Assembly (NCBI GenBank): GCA_015520145.1
Contig: WAQR01000201.1
Coordinates: 1-12,689 of the forward strand
Source of the DNA: Candidatus Hydrothermarchaeota archaeon
Lineage (GTDB): Archaea; Hydrothermarchaeota; Hydrothermarchaeia; Hydrothermarchaeales; WAQR01
DNA length: 12,689 nt
Reading direction: 5' to 3'
In this document: one piece after another, positions 4,765 through 12,068 of the stretch
Layout: every line of letters begins with the position of its first letter
Position numbering within the stretch: the first letter of the stretch is position 1
Notes under the pieces: model-generated
What the model saw: the letters and a program-made list of their open reading frames with translations, nothing else
Told to the model about the DNA's origin: nothing
Database searches by the model: none
Program-made: the position numbers and the translations under genes

Positions 4765-7587
4765 TTGCCAGATTCAATCTTTGTAAAAGGTGCAAGAGAA
4801 CACAATCTAAAAAATATCGATATCAGGATTCCAAGAGACCAGCTCGTCGTGATTACCGGGCTCTCCGGTTCAGGCAAGTCCACCCTCGCATTCGATACCA
4901 TCTACTCCGAGGGGCAGAGGCGGTACGTGGAATCGCTCTCAGCGTATGCCAGGCAGTTCCTGGAACAGATGAAGAAACCGAAGGTCGAGTATATCGAGGG
5001 TCTCTCGCCTGCCATCTCCATCGACCAGAAGACGACAAGCAAAAACCCGCGCTCGACTGTCGGGACGGTCACCGAGATTCACGATTATCTAAGGCTTCTG
5101 TTTGCAAGGGCAGGTATCCCGCACTGTCCCAAGTGCGGAAAAAGGATTGAGAAACAGAGTATTGACCAGATAGTCGACCAGGTATTAGGCCTGGAAGAGA
5201 GGACGAAAATCGAGGTGCTCTCACCGGTTGTAAGGGACAGAAAAGGCGAGTACAAAAGCCTTTTTTTAAAGATGAAAAAGGAGGGGTTTGTCAGGGCATA
5301 CATAGACGGCGAGCTGAAGGATCTGGACGAAGACATCGTGCTTGAGAAATACAAGAATCACACGATTGAAATCGTGGTTGACAGGCTTTTGATAAAAGAC
5401 GGAATCAAAAAGAGGCTCTCTGACTCTATTGAGACCGCCATGAAGTTTGCAGAAGGGATAGTGATTATAAAAACAGGTGAGAAAAGGACTACCTACAGTG
5501 AGCATCTTGCCTGCCTCACATGCGGGATAAGTTTTGAAAAGCTTCTGCCGAGGATGTTCTCGTTCAACAGCCCGCACGGCGCATGTCCCAAATGCCAGGG
5601 TCTTGGCACGAAGATGGAGTTCGACCCGGATCTCATAATCCCTGACAAAAACAAGAGCATCATGGAGGGCGCGATCGCACCCTGGGAGACACAGGTCTTC
5701 GGCTACCGCGGCCAGTTCCTATCTGCCCTTGGCAGGCGGTTCGGGTTTGATTTACACACACCAATAAAAGACCTGGCACCCGAACATCTTGACGTGATCC
5801 TCTACGGGACAGGAGAACGGATCCACTACAGGTACGAGGCCAGGACAACTAATGCATACTACGAATGGGACGGGCATTTTGAAGGAGTCATACCCCAGCT
5901 AGAGAGGCTTTACAGACAGACGGACTCGGAGTACAGGCGCAGGGAAATGGAAAAATATATAACAGTCCTAAAATGTCCGGCATGTGAAGGAAAGAGACTA
6001 AAACCCTCGAGTCTAGCGGTAACGATTGGCGGGAAATCAATCGCTGATATCTCTGCTATGTCGGTCAGAGAACTTATCCGTTTCATTGACGGGCTGAAGC
6101 TTGGAAAGAATCAGATGATTATCGCAGAGAACATCCTAAAGGAAATCAGAGAGAGGCTCGGGTTCATGATGAACGTAGGGCTGGACTACCTCACACTCGA
6201 CCGGGCGGCTGGGACGCTATCAGGCGGTGAGGCGCAGAGGATCAGGCTCGCTACACAGATAGGCTCTGGACTTGTCGGTGTCCTGTACATCCTTGATGAG
6301 CCGAGTATCGGGCTGCATCAAAGAGACAACCGGAGACTGATAAGGACACTCAAAAGACTAAAAGAACTCGGGAACACAGTCCTCGTCGTCGAGCACGATG
6401 AAGCGACTATCGTGTCAGCAGATTTTGTCATAGATATGGGGCCTGGTGCAGGGGATCACGGCGGATATGTCGTTGCTGCAGGACCGCCTGAGAGGATTAT
6501 AAAAAGCAGAGAATCGATTACAGGGAAGTACCTCTCGGGCAGGTTGAAGATTGAAGTGCCGCAGGACAGGAGACATGAGAACGGCCACTATCTAACAATC
6601 AGGGGCGCGCGGCAGAACAATTTGAAAAATATCGATGTAAAGATACCGCTTGGAGTGTTCACGTGCATAACAGGGGTCTCGGGTTCTGGTAAGTCAAGCC
6701 TGATAAACGACACGCTGTATCCCGCCCTAAAGAAGATATTCTACAAGTCGAAAGTAAGACCAGGTGAATATGACGAGATCACCGGCACAGAGTATATCGA
6801 CAAGGTGATAAACATAGACCAGTCGCCGATAGGGAGGACGCCGAGGTCAAATCCAGCGACATATACAAACGTCTTCACCCCGATAAGAGAACTCTTCTCA
6901 AAGCTCCCTGACTCGAAGAAGATGGGCTACAGGCCAGGGAGGTTCAGCTTCAATGTCAGGGGCGGACGGTGCGAGGCGTGCAGGGGTGATGGAATTATAA
7001 AAATCGAGATGCATTTCCTTCCTGACGTGTATGTTCCCTGCGAGGTCTGCAAGGGAAAGAGGTACAACCGTGAAACCCTCGAAATCGAGTACAAGGGCAG
7101 GACAATCGCTGATGTGCTTGATATGACTGTTGAAGAGGCACTCGAGTTTTTCAAGAATATCCCGGCGATAAAGAATAAATTGCAGACACTCTTTGATGTC
7201 GGGCTTTCATACATCAAGCTCGGGCAGCCTGCCCCTACCCTGTCTGGCGGCGAGGCGCAGAGGGTAAAGCTTTCGACAGAGCTTAGCAAGCGCAGTACTG
7301 GGAGGACACTCTACCTCCTCGACGAACCCACAACAGGGCTGCATTTCGAGGATATAAAAAAACTTCTAAACGTACTGGGGAGACTGAGGGATGCAGGGAA
7401 TACGGTGGTTGTTATCGAGCACAACCTCGACGTGATCAAGACCGCAGATTACATCATCGACCTCGGGCCTGAGGGGGGTGATAAAGGAGGGAGGGTGGTT
7501 GCTGCCGGCACTCCTGAAGAGATTGCAAAAGTAGAGGGTTCATACACAGGTCAGTTTTTAAAAAAGGTGCTTGATACACGAAATTAG
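4765..7587 (+). CDS. uvrA: Excinuclease ABC subunit A (UvrA)
   Basis: UvrA is the damage-recognising ATPase of nucleotide excision repair; it dimerises, loads UvrB on damaged DNA and then leaves. At 940 residues this copy has the usual full length. The first ABC half has Walker A GLSGSGKST (32-40), a zinc-type pair CPKC (121-124), a later pair CLTC followed by CPKC, the ABC signature LSGGEAQRIR (about 485) and Walker B with YILDEPSIGLHQRDN (about 508). The second half has Walker A GVSGSGKSS (about 637), the DNA-binding zinc finger CEAC (736) and CEVC (759), signature LSGGEAQRVK (about 826) and LLDEPTTGLHFED (about 852). All key motifs are intact. The TTG start gives the expected N-terminus (MPDSIFVKGAREHNLKNID). 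uvrB and uvrC are not adjacent. UvrABC in archaea is generally considered acquired from bacteria; no remnant of a transfer event is visible here. Confidence 0.98.
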   Translation: MPDSIFVKGAREHNLKNIDIRIPRDQLVVITGLSGSGKSTLAFDTIYSEGQRRYVESLSAYARQFLEQMKKPKVEYIEGLSPAISIDQKTTSKNPRSTVGTVTEIHDYLRLLFARAGIPHCPKCGKRIEKQSIDQIVDQVLGLEERTKIEVLSPVVRDRKGEYKSLFLKMKKEGFVRAYIDGELKDLDEDIVLEKYKNHTIEIVVDRLLIKDGIKKRLSDSIETAMKFAEGIVIIKTGEKRTTYSEHLACLTCGISFEKLLPRMFSFNSPHGACPKCQGLGTKMEFDPDLIIPDKNKSIMEGAIAPWETQVFGYRGQFLSALGRRFGFDLHTPIKDLAPEHLDVILYGTGERIHYRYEARTTNAYYEWDGHFEGVIPQLERLYRQTDSEYRRREMEKYITVLKCPACEGKRLKPSSLAVTIGGKSIADISAMSVRELIRFIDGLKLGKNQMIIAENILKEIRERLGFMMNVGLDYLTLDRAAGTLSGGEAQRIRLATQIGSGLVGVLYILDEPSIGLHQRDNRRLIRTLKRLKELGNTVLVVEHDEATIVSADFVIDMGPGAGDHGGYVVAAGPPERIIKSRESITGKYLSGRLKIEVPQDRRHENGHYLTIRGARQNNLKNIDVKIPLGVFTCITGVSGSGKSSLINDTLYPALKKIFYKSKVRPGEYDEITGTEYIDKVINIDQSPIGRTPRSNPATYTNVFTPIRELFSKLPDSKKMGYRPGRFSFNVRGGRCEACRGDGIIKIEMHFLPDVYVPCEVCKGKRYNRETLEIEYKGRTIADVLDMTVEEALEFFKNIPAIKNKLQTLFDVGLSYIKLGQPAPTLSGGEAQRVKLSTELSKRSTGRTLYLLDEPTTGLHFEDIKKLLNVLGRLRDAGNTVVVIEHNLDVIKTADYIIDLGPEGGDKGGRVVAAGTPEEIAKVEGSYTGQFLKKVLDTRN

Positions 7588-7631
7588 GAGGATTACACAA
7601 CATCAAGGATAGAGGGGATGTGAGCTAGAAA

Positions 7632-7650
7632 AGTTTATATTTATATAGGT
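7632..7650 (+). promoter_or_regulatory. TATA element for the 205-aa membrane protein gene
   Basis: TTTATATTTATATAGG (7634-7649) is a good archaeal TATA sequence, about 70-80 nt upstream of the ATG at 7717. It predicts a leader of about 45-55 nt that contains GGTGG at 7706-7710. Confidence 0.55.
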
Positions 7651-7716
7651 ACAAAGTTATATCGGAGATAGGTAGTAGATATTTTCCAGTAAGATGGAGA
7701 TGCGTGGTGGTCCCAA

Positions 7717-8334
7717 ATGGAAACGGCTGTATCCTATGCGATTATTGTAGCGTTTGGTATAATTGGAGCTGGTCTAAAATATATAGACGAGGCATTTGAT
7801 GGGGATGTGTTTGATAAACGTACAGCTTTTATACTCGCGCCGTTTTTAGTAGTCTTGTGGGTTGGTATATCTATCTTCGATACGGGTTCAGGGACAATCC
7901 TTCTCGCAGTGCTTATGGGAGTACTTTTGACTGGCAAAGTGGATAATACCGTATTTAAATGCAGCACAATAGCTGTTATATCACTGATCATTTTAAGCGG
8001 GAGGTTTGATATACTTATTTTACCATTCTTGCTGCTGACTATTACAGGCATCCTGGATGAGAAGGGTAATGATTTTACAGATCAGAGGAAGACCAATATT
8101 TATATAAAATTCTTCTTTGAGCACAGGTGCAGTATGAAAATTGGTGTCCTAATTGCATGTCTCACGTCCCTTCTCCCTGATATCTATTACTTCTTTGCCT
8201 TTCTTACATTTGATACAAATTATGAGGTGGTCGGGCACTACAGCAAGAATGTTGTTACATATAAAAATGCAAATACATTTAAGACGCCGCCAGAACCAAC
8301 ACCACATGTCATCATAAAGGGCACAGAACATTGA
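7717..8334 (+). CDS. Uncharacterised multi-pass membrane protein
   Basis: 205 residues with about six hydrophobic segments (5-21, 37-54, 59-73, 82-94, 97-111, 143-165). Between helices there are two acidic loops: YIDEAFDGDVFDKR (22-35) and GILDEKGNDFTDQR (111-124), which could bind metal or phosphate groups; that is inference. The C-terminal 40 residues are polar with two Pro pairs and end in His. I recall the LKYIDEAFD pattern only from hypothetical archaeal membrane proteins and cannot name a family. The ATG is well supported by GGTGG 6 nt upstream. It follows uvrA by 129 nt but has its own promoter, so it need not belong to a repair operon. Confidence 0.85.
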   Translation: METAVSYAIIVAFGIIGAGLKYIDEAFDGDVFDKRTAFILAPFLVVLWVGISIFDTGSGTILLAVLMGVLLTGKVDNTVFKCSTIAVISLIILSGRFDILILPFLLLTITGILDEKGNDFTDQRKTNIYIKFFFEHRCSMKIGVLIACLTSLLPDIYYFFAFLTFDTNYEVVGHYSKNVVTYKNANTFKTPPEPTPHVIIKGTEH

Positions 8335-8493
8335 AAGTTTGAAGTGAGGGATGTGCTGACAGTGAGATGGTGCCGGTTATTTCGTTCTTGATGTACTTTT
8401 CGTTCTTTTCCTGTTAAATTATATATATTGTACCGATTTGTCAAATATTTTTTTAGGATTTACAATCGTTTTGATATAATATAAAAAGAAATA

Positions 8494-8561
8494 TTTTAAT
8501 ATATAAAGGCATGATATTTAGTACCTAATGGGTAGAAGATATAGATATGTGACAATGGTGG
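8494..8561 (+). promoter_or_regulatory. Promoter and ribosome site of the 61-aa gene
   Basis: TTTAATATATAAAGG (8495-8509) is a TATA element predicting a start near 8530-8535. GGTGG at 8557-8561 lies 8 nt before the ATG at 8570. A second AT-rich element (AATTATATATATTG, about 8417-8430) lies farther upstream. The whole 8335-8569 gap (235 bp) shows no gene. Confidence 0.5.
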
Positions 8562-8569
8562 AATAGGAT

Positions 8570-8755
8570 ATGGAACTTAGTCCTTTTGAAATATTTATGA
8601 GCATTGCGGTGGTGATAATATATTGTATCACTGCAATGTCGTTTGGTAGATTATTGGCTTATGGTAAGTATGTAAAAGAGATCCGAGATCAGTTTGACGA
8701 TATAAACAGTGAACTTGATGAAGTCAAATATAAACTTTCATCTTTAAAGGACTAG
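8570..8755 (+). CDS. Small membrane protein with one helix and a coiled coil
   Basis: 61 residues. Residues 7-30 are a single transmembrane helix. Residues 34-60 form an ideal heptad series: V35, I38, F42, I45, L49, V52, L56, L59 sit at strict 3-4 spacing with charged residues between. Such a pattern is unlikely in a random ORF and, with its own TATA box and GGTGG site, supports a real gene. The architecture (short outside tail, helix, cytoplasmic or external coiled coil) suggests a homo- or hetero-oligomerising membrane subunit; partner and function are unknown. The 205-aa membrane protein upstream has the same type of promoter and ribosome site and may be related in function, which is only a guess from proximity. 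Confidence 0.8.
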   Translation: MELSPFEIFMSIAVVIIYCITAMSFGRLLAYGKYVKEIRDQFDDINSELDEVKYKLSSLKD

Positions 8756-8835
8756 GGTCGTATGTCTCTTGAGTCATATAGAAGAATATTATGCGTGGCA
8801 TGTATATTAAGTTGACAGAGAATCTTCAATCAGAC

Positions 8836-8852
8836 AATATTTTTTATATGTT
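8836..8852 (+). promoter_or_regulatory. argH promoter element
   Basis: ATTTTTTATATGTTATAC lies about 30-45 nt upstream of the argH ATG and predicts a start within about ten nt of it, i.e. a very short leader or leaderless mRNA. No clear SD is present (GTGATAAA before ATG), which agrees with this. Confidence 0.5.
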
Positions 8853-8880
8853 ATACTATAATTGGTAACTGAGTGATAAA

Positions 8881-10371
8881 ATGATTAGAGATGGCAGACT
8901 GGGTAAGGATGTCGATGAGGATATTGCAGAATACACATCCTCGCTTGATTTTGATGCCAGTATTTTCAAACATGATATCCTTGGAAGCATTGCCCATACG
9001 ATAATGCTATTTGAACAGGGCATAATAAAAAAAGAAGACGCTGCAAACATCCTCAAATGCCTGAAAGAGCTTTTAGACACACCCTTTGAGAAACTAAATC
9101 TCGACAAAAAGAAAGAAGACATCCACATGGTCGTTGAGGACTATATCTCCTCTAAAATAGGCGATTCTGGAAAAAAGATGCATACCGCCCGTTCCAGGAA
9201 TGATCAAATAGCCTGCGATCTCAGGATGAAAATCAGGGACGAATTGAATTCCACGGCATCTGCCCTGATTGAACTTAACACTGCCATACTTGATGTGTGT
9301 GAGGGCAACATCGATACAATCATGCCAGGCTATACCCACTTCCAGCATGCCCAGCCGACTACCCTGGGACACTATCTCATTGCCCACTACGATGCACTAA
9401 CCCGCGCCCTGGACAGACTGGATGAGAGTTACAGGCGGGTAAATCTAAATCCCCTGGGTGCAGGAGCTATCGCTACCACCAGTTTCAATATCAACAGGGA
9501 GAGAACAGCAGAGCTCCTGGGATTTGACGGCCTCATTGAAAATTCCATAGATGCCGTAAGCTCAAGGGATTTTATCCTGGACGTACTGTCAGGACTTAGC
9601 ATATTGATGATAGAGATAAGCAGGATTGTTGAGGAATTTTTGTTATGGTCTACGTATGAATTCGGTTTTATCGAACTCGATGATTCGTGTTCCTCGACCT
9701 CCAGCATGATGCCCCAGAAGAAGAACCCTGATGTCCTGGAAGTCATGAGATCGCGGGCAAGCAGGGTTTTGGGAAACTTCTTTTCTGTGCTAAGCATCAT
9801 GAAATCCCTGCAATATGGCTACAGCATGGTTATGCAGGAGATAAATCCCATAACAATCGAGTCCTTCAGGATAACCAGAGACGCCCTTAATATCCTGCCG
9901 AAGATATTGAAATCCAGAGTGAAAAAGGAGAGGATGTTGCAGGTCTGCATGGAGGATTTTTTTACCGCAACAGAACTTGCAAACCTGATTGTTGGAGATA
10001 AAAACGTGCCGTTTAGAACCGCGCATCAGATAGTGGGCAGGGTCGTGGCAGAGGCAATCAGACGGGATATGAAACCATGGGAGATAGATTCGAAGTTCGT
10101 GGATGAGATAGCAGCTTCACTCAACATTGGTCCACTCAATATAACCGACGAAAAGATAAAAAAGGTCATGGACCCCCTGGAGTCTGTGAAGGCTAAAAAG
10201 GTTACAGGCGGGCCTTCGCCGGAGGAGGTTAGACGGATGCTGGGACGGAGGAAGAGAGAAATCACAGATTTGAGTGAACGGCTGGAGAAAAGGATTAAGG
10301 ATGTTGATGACGCTCAAAATACCCTGATATCAAGGATGAACGAGATTATCAGTGGTACTGGGGGGCAGTAG
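8881..10371 (+). CDS. argH: Argininosuccinate lyase
   Basis: ArgH splits argininosuccinate into arginine and fumarate, the last step of arginine biosynthesis, as a cytoplasmic homotetramer. The 496 residues cover the whole fumarase/aspartase-superfamily fold. Seen: substrate-binding HTARSRNDQ at 101-109, the catalytic-His region TIMPGYTHFQHAQPT at 146-160, and the superfamily signature SSTSSMMPQKKNP at 271-283 containing the mobile loop Ser and the Lys/Asn pair. Bacterial enzymes usually read HTGRSRNDQ and GSSLMPQKKNP; the Ala and Thr replacements here are, as far as I recall, common in archaeal ArgH. The C-terminal third ends with a charged helix (KRKREITDLSERLEKR-type). It is a single gene with its own promoter; no other arginine genes are in the window. 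Confidence 0.97.
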   Translation: MIRDGRLGKDVDEDIAEYTSSLDFDASIFKHDILGSIAHTIMLFEQGIIKKEDAANILKCLKELLDTPFEKLNLDKKKEDIHMVVEDYISSKIGDSGKKMHTARSRNDQIACDLRMKIRDELNSTASALIELNTAILDVCEGNIDTIMPGYTHFQHAQPTTLGHYLIAHYDALTRALDRLDESYRRVNLNPLGAGAIATTSFNINRERTAELLGFDGLIENSIDAVSSRDFILDVLSGLSILMIEISRIVEEFLLWSTYEFGFIELDDSCSSTSSMMPQKKNPDVLEVMRSRASRVLGNFFSVLSIMKSLQYGYSMVMQEINPITIESFRITRDALNILPKILKSRVKKERMLQVCMEDFFTATELANLIVGDKNVPFRTAHQIVGRVVAEAIRRDMKPWEIDSKFVDEIAASLNIGPLNITDEKIKKVMDPLESVKAKKVTGGPSPEEVRRMLGRRKREITDLSERLEKRIKDVDDAQNTLISRMNEIISGTGGQ

Positions 10372-10400
10372 GGGCAATAGGAACAATAGGAGCAATAGAA
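10365..10400 (+). repeat. 9-bp degenerate tandem repeat starting at the argH stop
   Basis: Four consecutive units resembling GCAATAGGA (GCAGTAGGG, GCAATAGGA, ACAATAGGA, GCAATAGAA). The TAG stop of argH lies in the first unit. The tract fills most of the 44-bp gap to the convergent methyltransferase gene. Confidence 0.8.
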
Positions 10401-10415
10401 AATAATAAAACAACT

Positions 10416-11054
10416 CTATTTTTGACAGATAAACGCTGATTCAGTCCCGATATTTGATATGAATCTCATATAAACAAGTATATCCAAAAATGTCCAGTGC
10501 TCAACAATTTTAAACCCCAGATCATTCAATAACATAACCAGATCCGAGTGAGGGAATAACGAGATGTGATGCTCTTTTTCATCTGCGTATCTGAAAATCT
10601 TCGCTCTGATAATATTCAGGTTCGGGGTAGTGATGTAGAGTATCCCATCTTTTTTCAGCACTCTCCAGATATTTTCGAGTGCCGCTTTGGGATCTTCAAG
10701 ATGTTCCAGTACATCTTTTAATAAAATTATATCAAAAAAATCTTCTTCAAATGGCAGGTTATCTTCTGCATTCCAGACCCTGAATGTTGCAGTTGGCAGC
10801 CTTTCTTTTGCTATATCTATCGCATATCTGGAAATATCCACACCGAATTTCTGAAACGAGTCAGGAAATCTTTGAAGCATAAAACCGTATGCACACCCGA
10901 TATCCAGGACCTTTCCACTGTCTTTAAGATGTTTAGCAACCTGGTTAAATGTATTGCTAAAGCAGATCCCTGCAAATCTACCATATCCCAGTTTGTAGAA
11001 AAACGATTTCCTGCCTGTAAAATAGTCTCTGTCATATATTTCTTTGTAATTCAT
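10416..11054 (-). CDS. Class I SAM-dependent methyltransferase
   Basis: 212 residues from the ATG at 11054. An in-frame TTG at 11090 would add 12 hydrophobic residues but lies inside a stem-loop arm, and a TTATTAAAC element about 20-25 nt before 11054 points to a leaderless start there. The Rossmann-type core is complete: motif I VLDIGCAYG (49-57), acidic residue after strand 2 in FGVDIS (70-75), WNAEDNLPF (94-102), strand 4 with FFDIILLKDVLEHLEDP (106-122), and VLKKDGILYITTPN (132-145). This is the Methyltransf_11/25 type found in small-molecule, lipid or sugar methylation; the substrate cannot be read from the sequence. The N-terminal IYDRDYFTGRKSFFYK is common in methyltransferases near polysaccharide or surface-glycan genes, but no such genes are in view. 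Confidence 0.92.
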   Translation of the reverse strand: MNYKEIYDRDYFTGRKSFFYKLGYGRFAGICFSNTFNQVAKHLKDSGKVLDIGCAYGFMLQRFPDSFQKFGVDISRYAIDIAKERLPTATFRVWNAEDNLPFEEDFFDIILLKDVLEHLEDPKAALENIWRVLKKDGILYITTPNLNIIRAKIFRYADEKEHHISLFPHSDLVMLLNDLGFKIVEHWTFLDILVYMRFISNIGTESAFICQK

Positions 11055-11082
11055 GAGAATAAATTGAAGTTTAATAACTATC

Positions 11083-11122
11083 ACGGTCAACTCCGAGGTC
11101 CTTGTCCTCTACCAGTGACCGT
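11083..11122. promoter_or_regulatory. Nested inverted repeat upstream of the methyltransferase gene
   Basis: Outer arms ACGGTCA (11083-11089) and TGACCGT (11116-11122) pair perfectly; inside them GAGG (11095-11098) and CCTC (11106-11109) pair around a 7-nt loop. It lies 29-68 nt upstream of the methyltransferase ATG, just outside its predicted TATA element. It could be an operator, or a structured 3' end for the hydrolase transcript; the sequence does not decide. Confidence 0.4.
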
Positions 11123-11177
11123 ATGTCTTATTTAGTTGTACACATTTAACTTTTTCTCTTCCTTTTGTACGTATTGT

Positions 11178-11193
11178 GCTATCCCAAAAAAAG
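11178..11193 (-). terminator. T-run terminator after the TatD-like gene
   Basis: Nine nt after the stop of the hydrolase gene the minus strand reads GTCTTTTTTTGGG, a run of seven T at about 11185-11191. T-runs are typical archaeal termination signals. Confidence 0.5.
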
Positions 11194-11201
11194 ACAAAGT
11201 C

Positions 11202-12068
11202 CTAATCGAGCTCAATATCATAGACCTCCTCCACGTTGTCTTTGTGGACCTTTAGAAGGTCATCCTCATCAAATATCCCTGCATCCAGCAGACCCATACA
11301 GACCCTGGCAATACTCTTTGGCCCTACAACCGCCCCGGGTCTCCTCCTATCATCTATATAATCGCTCTCCATCAAAAACCTGTTCCCTTCCCCAGCTGCC
11401 TTTATGATGTTCTCTTTTGAGGCAATTAGCGATGGCCAGATCCCGGTACTCCCCGCCGCCTTGATTAGAGGGGGGGAATAGTGTTTTATAATCTTTCTCG
11501 GGTCCAATCCCGCCTTTACTGCCATCTCTTTTATTTCTAAAAAATTCCTTTCAGTAAAACTTTCGGTATGCATCTGGACAGGACATCCGATATCAGATGC
11601 AGTTGCAAATACATACTCAAGAAGGCCATTACACGCTGCCAGGATTTCGCCACTAACCGGATAATGCGGCCGCCCCACCTCTCCAATGGCAACCGCCCTG
11701 TCCTCCATAACCCTCTTCCCTGCAGCATCTACCGCCCTCCTGGCTATCTCACCAGCCCTTCCAATAGAGGATCTCTCGCACATATATACAAATTCTGCGG
11801 GATGAATCCCTATTACAGGGAATGATCTCACACCAGTTCTCTCATTTATCTCGCCTGACAGGCCTATTGTATAGTCAAAAATTCTTTCAAAACACTCACA
11901 TGTATCAGGGGAGATTTTGCAGTCCATGGTTGTCTTGTTTACGAGGAAGATGTACTTCCCGCCCACACGTTCAAACTTTTTGACCGCAGCAATCCCATCC
12001 CCGTTTAAAGGATCGATATGTATATGGTTGTCAGTAAACTGTACATCAGCCTGTTTTTGGGGTCTCAT
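11202..12068 (-). CDS. TatD-like metal-dependent hydrolase (amidohydrolase superfamily)
   Basis: 288 residues with the metal-site pattern of TatD-related TIM-barrel hydrolases: HIH (H15, H17) in DNHIHID, H89 in VIGIHPAE, E130 in AIGEVGRPH, H167 in VQMHTES, H196 in IIKHYSPP and D236 in MESDYIDD. All expected ligands for a two-metal site are present, so an active phosphoesterase or amidohydrolase is likely; the substrate is unknown. The best match by pattern is the archaeal 'predicted metal-dependent hydrolase, urease superfamily' group, which differs from DNase TatD itself. The ATG at 12068 lies inside the end of the DUF116 gene (23-bp overlap) and no later start occurs before DNHIHID, so the overlap is probably real and indicates translational coupling. 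A T-run follows the stop. Confidence 0.92.
   Translation of the reverse strand: MRPQKQADVQFTDNHIHIDPLNGDGIAAVKKFERVGGKYIFLVNKTTMDCKISPDTCECFERIFDYTIGLSGEINERTGVRSFPVIGIHPAEFVYMCERSSIGRAGEIARRAVDAAGKRVMEDRAVAIGEVGRPHYPVSGEILAACNGLLEYVFATASDIGCPVQMHTESFTERNFLEIKEMAVKAGLDPRKIIKHYSPPLIKAAGSTGIWPSLIASKENIIKAAGEGNRFLMESDYIDDRRRPGAVVGPKSIARVCMGLLDAGIFDEDDLLKVHKDNVEEVYDIELD

Noticed and set aside
8762..8815. 17-codon ORF after the 61-aa gene
   Set aside because: Only a weak GGGT upstream and no recognisable protein pattern.
11054..11090. Longer methyltransferase start at TTG 11090
   Set aside because: It would add a hydrophobic 12-residue extension that overlaps the inverted repeat and predicted promoter; the ATG at 11054 gives the usual N-terminus.
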